Below, one piece after another: positions 1 to 8,907 of a stretch of 30,199 nucleotides of DNA. Position 1 is the stretch's first letter. Each line of letters begins with the position of its first letter. Below the pieces are notes generated by a model. That model was not told the DNA's origin and ran no database searches. It was given only the letters and a program-made list of their open reading frames with translations. Source of the DNA: Saprolegnia diclina VS20 (taxonomy: Eukaryota > Oomycota > Saprolegniomycetes > Saprolegniales > Saprolegniaceae). Location: positions 87,456-117,654 of the forward strand of contig NW_008246164.1 in the NCBI RefSeq assembly GCF_000281045.1, given 5' to 3'. A program made the translations under genes and the position numbers.

Positions 1-1833
1 CGGTGGCACCAGCGCAATGTACGGCCGCAGCGAGACGGAGAGCTCCTCGTTGCACAGCTGCACAATGGCCTTGGCGACGACCTCGACCGGGTCAAAGACG
101 TGGGGGGTCGCCGTGACGATGTCAAGGAGCGTCGCCGGATACAAAAACGCATCGATGTGCGCAATGAGACTGTTCGGCAAGCAGAGACGCAAGTACGGAC
201 CGACGACGTTGTCATTCGATGCGCTGACGATACACGACTCGATACGGAGTCCGTGAACGAGCGTTGCTGGGCACGCTTCGATGCAAGCAAGCTGAAAGAA
301 GCTGGTCGGACGCACCGTGGCCCACATTTCCTTGAGAAACTCGACGGCGAACGGCTGGCGTAGCCGCAATTGGTTGTCTTCGATCAATGTCCCGAGAAAC
401 GAGAGAGCTTCCTCGAGGCGGCTCGAGCGGAGACGCCAGAGCACGGCGACGCGCAGCGCCTCCCAGCCAAGTCGATCGAGCATGTCGAAGAGCCACGATG
501 CGTGCTTCTTGACGTTTGCGTACGTGTTGATGAACGCAGCGATGAGTGCAATGTCCCCGAGGTCCGCGAGGAAGCTGCACATCTGATGGCTGTCGGGCTC
601 GGCGCGTTGAAGCCCTGGAAGCGCATGGCGACCCGCAAGCAGCATTTCCATGGCCCCTCGCGCCATACAAGACACGGTCGCATCGATGCTGTTCATGTTG
701 CAACCATCGGCGACCGAGGACCACAGCAGCTGCATGCAGCGCTCGAAACCGAGTAGTCGCGCGCGATGGCGCTTGGGCCAAAAAATGAGGAACGGCGACC
801 CGCCACGAGCCAGGACAACCATAGTCCGCGAGCCCACAAAGTCGGTCAGTTGGATCTTGGCGAGGCTCAACTCGGCGGGTACGTTGCACGCCGGGTGGTA
901 GAGTGCAGAGACGATCGTGATCGCAGGGCCGGCAAACCCCATGCGCACGAAGGCGATTCCGGCCATGTGCTGGACCTCCGATAGGATCTCGTACCGCTCG
1001 TCGGCCTCTTCGAAGCTCTGGGTCATGAGCTCGAGCCCCATCTGCTCTTCGGAGGCATCGACAGCATTGGCCGGGCGGCCTTGGACGGTCACGCGGACGA
1101 GCGCGACGTCGTACGCTTCCGTCGCACAGAGGGCGTCCACGATGGCTGCGTCGTGGGGCTCGAGCGCCGAAAAGTCCAATTCGGGTCCGTACCGCGTCCG
1201 CCACTTGAATGCGTACACTGCAGAGTCCTGGTTCGCGCTCGCAGCCGCCTTCTTCAAGCGCGCGATGAGCGGCGCGGCAGCGATTGGAACGAAGCGATCG
1301 CGGTCCGTCGGACCCAAGTATACCACGTGGTAGATGAGAATGGCCCGAGTCCCAACGAGGGGGCTGACGTTAACGGTGCAAGAGTTGTAGAAGGCGAGGA
1401 AGCTCGACGCTCCAGCAGGAGGGGTAAAGACAGTCGTACGGTTCTCGTGTGCCACCGTGATGGCCCCTCCCATGCAAGTCGACGAAGGGAAGACGACGAG
1501 CGTTCCAAAGCACCCGGCCGGCCGGTCCATCGGAAGGAGCACGTCGACGCGGCCCTGCCGGTCGATCGCGCCATGCGCGAGCTCGAGGTAGAAGCCATCG
1601 TCGGGCAGTAGACGGTGCTTGATCCATGCGGTTGCCGTCGTGGCAGTGACCTCATCGGGAGGAAGGTCCGCTGCCGGAATCGTTCCGCCCGCGAACGCGT
1701 CCATGTCCCGCGGCCAGACGAGCATGCGTCCATGCACCCGCCGGGAGAAGGGGACAGCATGCGGAAGGCTTCCATGGACCCATGGCGCGGCTGCGAGGCC
1801 GTCGAAGAGCCGCGCGAACGTCTTGGTCTCCAT
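1..1833 (-). CDS. 2OG-Fe(II) oxygenase-like protein, 3' end outside window
   Basis: An unbroken frame runs from ATG at 1833 to the window edge (611 codons, no stop), so the C-terminus is missing. Residues about 95-173 resemble the 2-oxoglutarate/Fe(II) dioxygenase-like domain common in large fungal and oomycete proteins: an FGTLVVFPSS strand, a glycine pair (MGGAITV), LAFYNSC where the family has AFYADCEHEV, then GTRAILIYHV. The iron ligands expected for the fold are not evident. The first HxD is replaced by a PMD-like sequence and the distal His of the CEHEV block by Val/Asn, so catalysis is doubtful. About 440 further residues are mostly helical with no motif I recognise. The ATG was chosen because no other in-frame Met lies upstream, although the frame stays open there. 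A related full-length gene lies at 25451-27976 and a decayed one at 23587-24750. The coding frame is certain; the fold assignment is an inference. Confidence 0.68.
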   Translation of the reverse strand, partial: METKTFARLFDGLAAAPWVHGSLPHAVPFSRRVHGRMLVWPRDMDAFAGGTIPAADLPPDEVTATTATAWIKHRLLPDDGFYLELAHGAIDRQGRVDVLLPMDRPAGCFGTLVVFPSSTCMGGAITVAHENRTTVFTPPAGASSFLAFYNSCTVNVSPLVGTRAILIYHVVYLGPTDRDRFVPIAAAPLIARLKKAAASANQDSAVYAFKWRTRYGPELDFSALEPHDAAIVDALCATEAYDVALVRVTVQGRPANAVDASEEQMGLELMTQSFEEADERYEILSEVQHMAGIAFVRMGFAGPAITIVSALYHPACNVPAELSLAKIQLTDFVGSRTMVVLARGGSPFLIFWPKRHRARLLGFERCMQLLWSSVADGCNMNSIDATVSCMARGAMEMLLAGRHALPGLQRAEPDSHQMCSFLADLGDIALIAAFINTYANVKKHASWLFDMLDRLGWEALRVAVLWRLRSSRLEEALSFLGTLIEDNQLRLRQPFAVEFLKEMWATVRPTSFFQLACIEACPATLVHGLRIESCIVSASNDNVVGPYLRLCLPNSLIAHIDAFLYPATLLDIVTATPHVFDPVEVVAKAIVQLCNEELSVSLRPYIALVPP

Positions 1834-2276
1834 CGTCTGCGCAGTTGCTGGCGAGATCTCGAATGAGCTCGGGGCGGCAGCGCTCTTCTCGGATTGGCGC
1901 AATATCGAAAAATCAATTGGTTTCGACCAATCACATCGTGTTGGACCCAACTGGCGATCTTTTTGTGGGAAGCGCGCGGATTGGCCATTGCGTGCTGCCA
2001 CGTCAAAACGCTGGAACTGCGCAGTCAACCTGTCAACACACTCGTCGCATGGCGTGCGGCGACAGTTGAGCTGCGTAGTTGTCCTCGCCGTCGACAATAA
2101 GTGCAAGAAATGAGCCGCCAGATTCACCAAATTCTCGTGGGTAATGGAAAGCATTGTGCTCTGGCATGCATATGCCATACTCCAACGTTTCAATATTATC
2201 ATTTTTATAGTTATATAGATGCGAAATGGATTATAGACAATTTCGAAATTCACAGAGCAAACGACAGTAAGCGTCT
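1834..2276 (-). promoter_or_regulatory. CCAAT-box promoter region and 3' flank
   Basis: This gene-free stretch separates the start of the oxygenase-like gene from the end of the membrane-protein gene; both are on the minus strand. Near the oxygenase-like gene it carries ATTGG at 1893, 1916 and 1980 and CCAAT at 1927. The 1916/1927 pair forms a perfect 6-bp inverted repeat with a TTCG centre (1916-1931). CCAAT boxes are NF-Y targets in eukaryotes; binding here is inferred. From about 2150 to 2260 the sequence is AT-rich, consistent with the 3' flank of the membrane-protein gene. Confidence 0.45.
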
Positions 2277-4442
2277 TTACAACTGGGGAATGTTGTTGCC
2301 AATGTAGTGCGGGTTGAGCGTGGACCACTCGTACTGCACGGTCTTGGAGCCAATGAACGAGAGGCCAGACGCGAGCGTCACAATGAGTCCTTGCAGCTTG
2401 TCTTTGGACGTCTCGGTGCCCCAAAACGTGATCCGGTCGTCGTGGTTGTCGATGACATCCACATAGACCGAGAGAAGATCGCCGACGCCAGCATCGGTCT
2501 TGTCGGCGCCTTGCTTGAGGAGGTACTGCAATTGCACTTCTCGTAGCATATCGCCGTGACTCGCTTGGATCTCCATTGCCTCAGAGAGCGGATATAGAAA
2601 CACGAGCGTCGAGACCGAGCTCACAAGGGCAAGCACGAGCAAAAAGTACGTTGGCATCGGCCCGGTCCCCGTCAGCGCATAGACAAGGAGCCCCCCAAAC
2701 GCAATCGCGAGTTGCAGTAGAGCAAGCGACAACATGGGCTTGACAAAACTCGTAAAGACTTGCGTGGCCCCAATGACGCTGCGCCGAACAGCCATCCACG
2801 CTACGAGGTTGGTGCGGCACGTCAGGTCGACAGGAAGCGGGGTATTGCCAAAGTGGGGGTAGAGTCCGACAGTCGAAATCGAGTCGAATTTGATCCAAAG
2901 CGCCCAAATGCGACCCGAGAGACCGCCGATGCACGCGCTAAAGACGCCACATTGCGCAATCTGCTTGAACAAGAGAAAGAGCGGGAAGAGCACCATCGCA
3001 TAGTCGAGCGTCTGGGCCGCCACGTACATTTGCAGCGACGACGTCCCATAATAGACGGTGGCGACCGGGTGGAGCGCACGCACGGCCGTGCAGTCGCCGT
3101 CAAAGTCGGCGCGCAAGCTGAAAAATGCTTCGTTCGCAAGCGGGTAGAACATCGCGCTATTCCCGCTTTGGTTGACGAGCCGGATGTTCCACGCCGCCTC
3201 GATCGTAAACGGCACGGGCTCTTGTTGCTCATTGTAAAAAAAAAGGATCACGAGCGGCAGACCAATGTCCACCGTCGGCGCCGGGTCAAATCCCAAGTTC
3301 CACACAGCACTCGATGTCGTCGTTGAGAGCCCGTTCGCTGTCGACGCACAGCTGCGGGTAGCGAGCTCACCCGACATCCCGTACATGGCGTTTGTTGGCG
3401 AACTCACAAGAGCATACGCCCCCGGCACGATAAAATCAAAACTCGGAAAGATGCCGCCAACCCACGACGCGGTGAGGACCCCGTTGATGGCGACCGACGC
3501 GAGAAGCCCAAGCAAAAGGGTGAAGCGTCGCCAGCCCATGATATCTACAATCCGGCGCTGGATCGGGCGCGAAACAAAGGCACCGGGGAGGTAACTCGGG
3601 TCGATCGGCTCCTGCGTCGTCGGATCGAGGAGTGAGAGCGCGTTCAGATCCGTGGGGTCCGAGAGGCGCTTGGAGCTTGAATAAACGACGGTTGCGAGAG
3701 GCGGTGTGCTAATAAGCACAAGCAATTCGAGGAGCCCGACCACGGGGACACCACCGCTGCAGATAATGCGGAACATGGCGTACTGGAGCTTAATGAGCGG
3801 GTTGCGGTTGGTGTCGAGGCTACCTGACGCGTTGACGTAGCCGTTGATGGTGGTGTGGGCCAGAAGGTTGACGAGACTGAAGAGAACGCTGTACCCTTCG
3901 AGAAGAGCCCAGAAGACACATTGGCTCGTAAACGGAAAGCAAAGCGCAATGCCCACATACGTGGCGGAGAGCAAGAGAAACGTGAGACACACGTGGCGTT
4001 TTGGCAGGTGCGGCCAGAGCTCGAGAAGGCGCGCTGGCAGCTTACGGCACCCGAACGCGAGCAGCGGCCCCAGGATCGGCAAGAAGAGCACAATGCCGGC
4101 AAGCGGCAACAGGTACGTCTTGACGTTGGTCAAGAGGACGTGGTAGCTATCGAGGCGCTTGAGGCGCGCAAGGCTCATCGTGTTGACCAAGTTGTCGTTG
4201 AAGAGAGGCACATTGCGCTTCTCGTCGTCCGTCAGAGTCGCGTGGCAACCAGCGCACAAGTACGACACGTGGAGCACGCCCGATACGCGTATAAACACAT
4301 GGTGCATGGTCTCGACGTTCTCGATCGCGTCTTGAGCCCAGGCGTAGCTGCACGCGGGGCCCTCACAGTAGAGGTAAATCTTTCGCGACGCCGGCGCGAC
4401 CTTGGCAGGCGCAGTCGACTTGGACTGCACCGTCACCGACAT
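2277..4442 (-). CDS. Multi-pass membrane protein of unknown function
   Basis: A single exon encodes 721 residues from ATG 4442 to TAA-side end 2277. I do not recognise the family. Hydrophobic segments lie at about residues 111-131, 150-172, 180-196, 230-250, 304-325, 482-502, 567-590 and 596-617, so at least eight membrane passes are likely. The soluble N-terminus carries two cysteine pairs, C26/C31 and C63/C66 (the second in LCAGCH), which could bind a metal. Between segments 5 and 6 lies a loop of about 155 residues with several Cys (365, 451) and an N-glycosylation-type site (NQS near 424), suggesting an extracytoplasmic domain. The C-terminal hundred residues after the last segment are polar (coiled EVQLQYLLKQ and a VDVIDNHDDR stretch) and probably cytosolic. 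Start choice: first ATG after a 1-kb noncoding stretch. The reading frame is secure, the function is unknown, and an oomycete-specific large membrane family is the likeliest identity. Confidence 0.8.
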   Translation of the reverse strand: MSVTVQSKSTAPAKVAPASRKIYLYCEGPACSYAWAQDAIENVETMHHVFIRVSGVLHVSYLCAGCHATLTDDEKRNVPLFNDNLVNTMSLARLKRLDSYHVLLTNVKTYLLPLAGIVLFLPILGPLLAFGCRKLPARLLELWPHLPKRHVCLTFLLLSATYVGIALCFPFTSQCVFWALLEGYSVLFSLVNLLAHTTINGYVNASGSLDTNRNPLIKLQYAMFRIICSGGVPVVGLLELLVLISTPPLATVVYSSSKRLSDPTDLNALSLLDPTTQEPIDPSYLPGAFVSRPIQRRIVDIMGWRRFTLLLGLLASVAINGVLTASWVGGIFPSFDFIVPGAYALVSSPTNAMYGMSGELATRSCASTANGLSTTTSSAVWNLGFDPAPTVDIGLPLVILFFYNEQQEPVPFTIEAAWNIRLVNQSGNSAMFYPLANEAFFSLRADFDGDCTAVRALHPVATVYYGTSSLQMYVAAQTLDYAMVLFPLFLLFKQIAQCGVFSACIGGLSGRIWALWIKFDSISTVGLYPHFGNTPLPVDLTCRTNLVAWMAVRRSVIGATQVFTSFVKPMLSLALLQLAIAFGGLLVYALTGTGPMPTYFLLVLALVSSVSTLVFLYPLSEAMEIQASHGDMLREVQLQYLLKQGADKTDAGVGDLLSVYVDVIDNHDDRITFWGTETSKDKLQGLIVTLASGLSFIGSKTVQYEWSTLNPHYIGNNIPQL

Positions 4443-5429
4443 TGGGAGTGTGCCTTTTGAAAAAAATCGAAACGACCTTGACGGTTCTCACCAAGGGATA
4501 TAACCCTCAGTTCTCACGTTGTCCGCAAGACACGATTTGATTAACCAAGAGATGAGACATTCTCTATGACACGAGTTTTCTGCTTTTGGAGGCCTGCATT
4601 ATCGCTGCATCTCGGGTGCAGCCGAGATCGCCACGCGACGACTAGGCGCTGCTGCAAAGTCGTTGGTTTTGCTGAACCGCCGTCTTGAAGAGTCGGGTTC
4701 GGTTCGTGCAAGCGCGAAACGCCCTTAGTATTTCCACTGTCTCAAATCTACCTCCGAATGGATGTGGCCATGTCTAGAGTAGGAATGATATGCCACCAAG
4801 GCTGGGCAAAGTCGGCTAAGCTATCGACCTTTTCATCCTACAGTCTGACGACGTACTTGTCGACTTGAACTTGAGATATTGGCGTGGCGGTTGTCTTGGG
4901 ACGGTGCTGAATGTACCACAAAAAGCAAATGATGCATCCGAGCCGAGGGTCCCTTCGACCCAGAGAGTGTCATATGGCTAACTCGCCACTGTGATGTACG
5001 TCAACGTGTGGCTCTTCGACGACTGTACATACACTCGTCGTTTGGCTGAGCGTGCCATGGCAGCTCCATAACTCGGTTCAATTCCTGGCAAAACCCTTCG
5101 TCAATCAGCCGCGCGATGGACCCTATCCGTGAGTTTTGCAGCTGCTACGCTTCAGGCGAGGGTGATGCTCGTGCTATGGCAGTGGCAGGCGACGGTGGAC
5201 ATTCTCGGTGTCAAGAACTGGCGTCTTGCGTCGAGCTTTTGGCTGTCCAGCGACGCCCCTGCATTCCGAAGCAGTTCACGTCCCCTACACCTACCTTAAC
5301 CCGGTGCATCGTTTGTAATATGCTTTGTATGGTCGATTTGAAGTCCCCACAAGAGGTTTACATGATATACTGCAGGCAGCAGTGTCTATTATGCAGCAAA
5401 AATCAAAACTGGATGGATGGCCATGTATA
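4443..5429. other. Gene-free stretch between two minus-strand genes
   Basis: About 990 bases between the start of the membrane-protein gene and the end of the first CorA-like gene. GC content looks lower than in the genes and stop codons are frequent in all frames. One 105-codon plus-strand frame at 5116-5433 has no codon bias or recognisable domain and overlaps the end of the CorA-like gene, so I do not call it. The part next to 4442 should contain the promoter of the membrane-protein gene; I see no clear CCAAT or TATA element there. Confidence 0.5.
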
Positions 5430-6864
5430 CTAGCCCGACTTCCAGCTCATGTTGATGCCACGTTGCTCGAGGAACCGCTTGACGAGGTACACGGACGTGA
5501 TCGGGAAGAGGACGCAGAATCCAAAGACGATCCAAAACATGTAGGGTGTCTGCTGCGTCGTCGAGTCGAGGTTCATGCCAAACCCGCCGACGATGAACGT
5601 CGGGACCGTGAGCATCGTCGTCCACAGCGTCAGCGTCAAGTCGACTGTCAAGAGGTAGTTTCGCTTCGTATCCAGTCGCAGCATGACCATCGACTCGGTG
5701 TTTCGAATGTTGTTGAGCATGAGCGACACGCGGGTTTGGGTCGCGTAAATGTCCTACAAAATAGGAGCCCAAAATTTCAAGCCCAAAAAACCACAAAAAT
5801 AAGTAGAATACCTGCAGGTAAACTTCCAAAAGCGACTCGGCGTCTTCCGTGTCAAAGCTCAAGAGGTCCGACGCCACGGCTGGCTCGGCGAAAATCTAGC
5901 ACACAAAACCATAGTCGCTCTCTCCATACTGTAGGAACATGTTGTCTACCTTGGTCAAATAGAGCATGTGCAAGTCTTCCTCGTTCTCGAGAATCTCCAT
6001 GAGCATGCGCCGCATGCCGTTGACCTGCGTGTCGAGCTCGTGCAGGGCATTCTTGAGCGACCGAAGGGCTTCCATGTCGCCCATGGGAAGGTCATCGCGG
6101 GCCATACGGTCCACCGAGGTCTTGGCGACCGGCAGCACTTTCTCGCAGTCGCTCGAGACGACCTTGCACAGCGTCTGGAGCACGGCTTCGAGAGCCCTAT
6201 GCGCCTCCATAAGATCTGATGGGATCGACTCGCCAGCGACGCACGCGAACTCAAATGCGATCGATTGCGTATACACAATCTGCTCGGTAAAGCAGCCTTT
6301 CAGGAGCGACACGAGGCTGTCGGCGCCGTCCGGCAAGAAGACGAGGCAGCTCTCGCGCGTAATGACCGCTCGGACCGGATCTACCCACCATGTTTACTGC
6401 GTCGTACGATGCGGAAGAGCGACGCACCGGCGTTGACAAGGATGGCCTGCTGCCGCACGACCAGCGACGGCTCGTTTGAGACGGCAAAGACGTTGTCGAG
6501 CTTGCGCAAGTCCCGCATGTGCACTTTCTATTTTGGTGGTCAGCGACGCGGAGAGAGGAGACAAAGGCTAGCAACAAGCAGTACGTACCGGGATATCGAT
6601 GCGGTTCGCAGTGCGGGGGGTGGGTGCGACGACGCCGGCGGCCGCGGCCTGCACGAGCTTGAGCACGTCCGTGCGCGAGTACTCTTCGTACGTGGCTTCG
6701 CCCGTGGTGCTGAAGCGCAGCGCCTAGGTTGCGCCATGAGGTTTCGTGAGGGCATGGCGCAGGTGTACGAGGCGCTTGCCGTGGTGCATGGCGCTACCGA
6801 CGTCGTACAGTACGTCGTGGTGCTTGCTCACGAGCTCCGTCGTCGAGGGCAGCGGCCGGCGCAT
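5430..6864 (-). CDS. CorA/Mrs2-like Mg2+ transporter (paralogue 1)
   Basis: Six exons (6864-6769, 6723-6589, 6527-6428, 6380-5950, 5895-5812, 5753-5430) join in frame to 389 residues. CorA/Mrs2/Alr1 proteins form pentameric magnesium channels. RDLRKLD (residues 82-88) and AILVN (105-109) match the N-terminal domain of eukaryotic Mrs2 proteins. A long helical middle contains DLPMGDMEAL and RRMLMEILENEEDL and leads to two C-terminal membrane segments. GFGMN follows the first segment (GMN at residues 341-343), which is the invariant selectivity signature; PYMFWIVFGF begins the second. The short C-tail ends in basic residues. The five introns are 45, 61, 47, 54 and 58 bp, all GT-AG with TAG acceptors, and five equivalent positions are used in the paralogue at 28431-29917. 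The ATG at 6864 is the nearest in-frame Met; a further upstream exon is possible. The residence membrane is not clear: I see no obvious mitochondrial presequence. Confidence 0.85.
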
Positions 6865-6916
6865 GATGCGCAAATGGGCAAATGGACATGGCGATCGGCT
6901 GGCAACGGGATGTAAT

Positions 6917-6991
6917 GTACGTACGTTGTACGTACGATACGTTGATGCACGCACTGTTTGTATTGGAATGAACGAGATGGACTGTACGTAC
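6917..6991 (-). promoter_or_regulatory. GTAC-rich cluster upstream of CorA paralogue 1
   Basis: Six GTAC tetramers, arranged as GTACGTAC pairs, occur at 6917, 6921, 6928, 6932, 6984 and 6988, which is 53-127 bp upstream of the presumed ATG. An ATTGG box is at 6962. The other CorA-like gene has a similar cluster at a similar distance. A role as a regulatory element is inferred. GTAC is the core bound by SBP-type copper-response factors in plants and green algae, but no such factor is known to me in oomycetes. Confidence 0.4.
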
Positions 6992-7987
6992 GCTGGGAGG
7001 TGGAAGATCGCGCTTCCTCGCACGGTTCCCTCAACCGCCTTGTCTCAGCGCTGCTCTCCACCTCCGACGACTGCAGAGGGCGGTACGATATGTGTTCTTA
7101 GTATGGTACTAGCCTATGGGACTCGAATGAATGGATGGCGGAGATTGCAGAGCCGCCGTCCTTGGCTCGATCGCTCTGCATGAGCCGCTCCGCTCGCTGA
7201 AGATATTGGATTAGACTGCAGACCTACATTTGTCCGAGAACAGTTGACTCACCGGCAAGTACCACAGCAACGAATGCTAGGGCTGTTGAGCTGCTCTGCA
7301 GCAAGCTCTCGGTCTCATTGAGATGATGGGGCTCTCGGTAAGCCTTCACGACACCAACCAGGACGCCATTCAAGCGATCAGTTGCCCGTGTATGGGGAGA
7401 TGAATGGGGAAGTTGTCCAGCTCGAAAGCGAGCAAAATGGAAGAAGTCTGACCAAAGGGCTGCGCTGAATCGTGGACCACACAGTCCACAGTGAATGCAC
7501 AGAATGTCGACTAAAGTCAATGACCTACTAGAGAGATCGTTGTTGCCGTGTGGGTTGGGTGGCGCGTACGAGGCCACGTTATCACGATGCCGCCTTGCGA
7601 CGACAAATGAGTTGACGCGAAGGACGTTCAGGCCGTTGTCAGTCTTGCACTATTGCCAATACATCTGTAGTTAGTCAATACTAGTACCATGTAGTTAGCC
7701 AATGCATTGTAGTTAGCCAATACATTGTAGTTAGTCAATACATTGTAGTTAGTCAATACATTGTAGTTAGTCAGTACATTGTAGTTAGTCAGTACATTGT
7801 AGTTAGTCTGTAAATGACTACACGATGCTAGAAATGTATTCCGAGTTCGAGAAATAGACAGGAATGCATGTGGACAGCCGCCGCGTGCCAAGGACGGCGC
7901 GTGACTTGCAGAACCAGGCGGCTAGTTTTAAGCTTGCCGTTTGTAAGCGACGCGTAAAGTTGATCCTGACACTCGTCCTGACCATTG
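6992..7987. other. Gene-poor stretch with minisatellite
   Basis: About one kilobase between the divergent CorA-like gene and the BRI3-like gene. Open frames here (for example 7224-7577 minus) lack the GC-rich third-position bias of the neighbouring genes and show no domain. The only clear structure is the 18-bp tandem array at 7665-7812, described separately. Confidence 0.5.
7665..7812. repeat. 18-bp minisatellite, about 8 units
   Basis: Direct inspection shows a tandem array with consensus CATTGTAGTTAGTCAATA. The units at 7705, 7723, 7741, 7759, 7777 and 7795 are in exact 18-bp register. They differ by point changes (TCAATA, CCAATA, TCAGTA, TCTGTA). Two more degenerate units lie at 7665-7704 with spacing changes. 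Because 18 is a multiple of three, the array holds an open frame on the minus strand that repeats a six-residue TNYNVL-like unit; I regard that as incidental. Confidence 0.9.
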
Positions 7988-8024
7988 ATTGGCCAAAAAG
8001 AGCAATGACGCGACGTGTGATTGG
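7988..8024 (+). promoter_or_regulatory. Two ATTGGCC (CCAAT) boxes
   Basis: GATTGGCC occurs twice, with ATTGG at 7988 and 8020. These lie 89 and 57 bp before the ATG of the zinc-ribbon/BRI3-like gene, a typical distance for NF-Y sites. The regulatory role is inferred from position and from the repetition. Confidence 0.45.
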
Positions 8025-8076
8025 CCTAAACTGACACATGGGTCGAAGCTTTGTCGACAAATCCGAAAAAGCCAAC

Positions 8077-8588
8077 ATGGCCAACCTCAACTGCCGTAGG
8101 TCCGCCGGCGACCTCGCCGACCTCACCGCCTCTGCGTAGCCAAGTGCCAGTTCGACCAGAACCTGCCCAACTCAGCCTTCTGCTCCCGCTGTGGCGGCCC
8201 CATGGGCCAGACCCCGGGCTACCAGGCGCCGCCGCCGGTCGCGCAGGCCGTGCCGGTCCCGCAAGGCCAGTACCAGGGCCAGCCGCAGTACTACGCACAG
8301 GGCGTCCCGGTTCAGCAGGCGCGCCCCGACTACGTCGTCGTCCAGCCGGTACGACGCCCTTTGCCACACGAAGCTCACGCCTTGCTCACGTAGGCCATGG
8401 TCGGCCAAGTCGTCGTGATGCCCGGCCAGATGCTCACGGTCGATGGCTACTGCGCCCACGCCGTGCAGTCGAATGAATTTACGCTCTGCGGTATCGTGCT
8501 CGGCATCCTCTTCTTCCCCGCCGGTATCCTCTGCTGCCTCTTGCTCACGGAACGCAAGTGCGTCCATTGCGGCGCCGTCCTCAGCTAA
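8077..8588 (+). CDS. Zinc-ribbon / BRI3-like membrane protein
   Basis: Three exons (8077-8095, 8140-8348, 8394-8588; introns 44 and 45 bp) encode 140 residues. The N-terminus is a zinc ribbon, with CPKC at residues 6-9 and FCSRCG at 20-25; the four cysteines are C6, C9, C21 and C24. The first Cys pair forms only across the splice, which supports the tiny 19-bp first exon. Residues 30-75 are rich in Pro, Gln and Tyr. The C-terminus (about 93-140) matches the pattern of animal brain protein I3 (BRI3): a Cys-containing lead-in, a hydrophobic segment FTLCGIVLGILFFPAGILCC at 105-124, then a basic turn and KCVHCGAVLS. BRI3 is an endolysosomal membrane protein of about 125 residues; its biochemical role is poorly defined. 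A soluble zinc ribbon attached to a BRI3 tail is unusual. The protein is probably cytosolic at the N-terminus and anchored in endomembranes. Confidence 0.75.
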
Positions 8589-8609
8589 AGTCGAGTAGCG
8601 CTTCATTAA

Positions 8610-8780
8610 TACCTCTGCCTACAACTGCGACGTCACGCTCGAGTAAATATACTCGCCGATCGTCCTTACAAGGACTTCGCCATCGCGCGCTGCACCTACC
8701 TCCGTGGCACCTGCGGAAGCAAAGAGACGTGTCATTGGCACAGCCCTGTCGCCGAGGGCAGTTGCCGACAAGAGCGATAG
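8610..8780 (+). pseudogene. Possible CCCH zinc-finger remnant
   Basis: This 57-codon open stretch lies 21 bp after the BRI3-like stop, has no ATG, and ends in TAG at 8778-8780. Its middle reads CTYLRGTCGSKETCHWHSP, which is close to a CCCH finger but has C-x6-C-x5-C-x2-H spacing where the family has x3 before His. It could be a relic, an unrecognised exon, or chance. The rest of the 319-bp gap between the BRI3-like gene and the next gene (8589-8907) shows only two GTCGACTA motifs near 8854 and 8874. Confidence 0.22.
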
Positions 8781-8907
8781 CTAGAGCGATGTGTCCATCT
8801 CGGGACAGCTGAACGACTCGATTCGACTACAATGGCTAGGGCATTGACTGGGGTCGACTAGAGCTTTGACGACAGTCGACTAAATTACCTAGAGTCGTTT
8901 TGGATCC

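Noticed and set aside
212-1204. 330-codon minus-strand frame inside the oxygenase-like gene
   Set aside because: It is shifted relative to the frame holding the recognisable domain, and is Arg/Cys-rich as expected for a shadow frame.
5116-5433. 105-codon plus-strand frame
   Set aside because: No codon bias and no domain, and it overlaps the CorA-like gene end on the other strand.
7665-7812. Possible CRISPR-like array
   Set aside because: Units are directly adjacent with no spacers, and the genome is clearly eukaryotic.
7628-7891. Minus-strand frame with repeated TNYNVL units
   Set aside because: It arises because the 18-bp minisatellite is a multiple of three; there is no coding bias outside the array.
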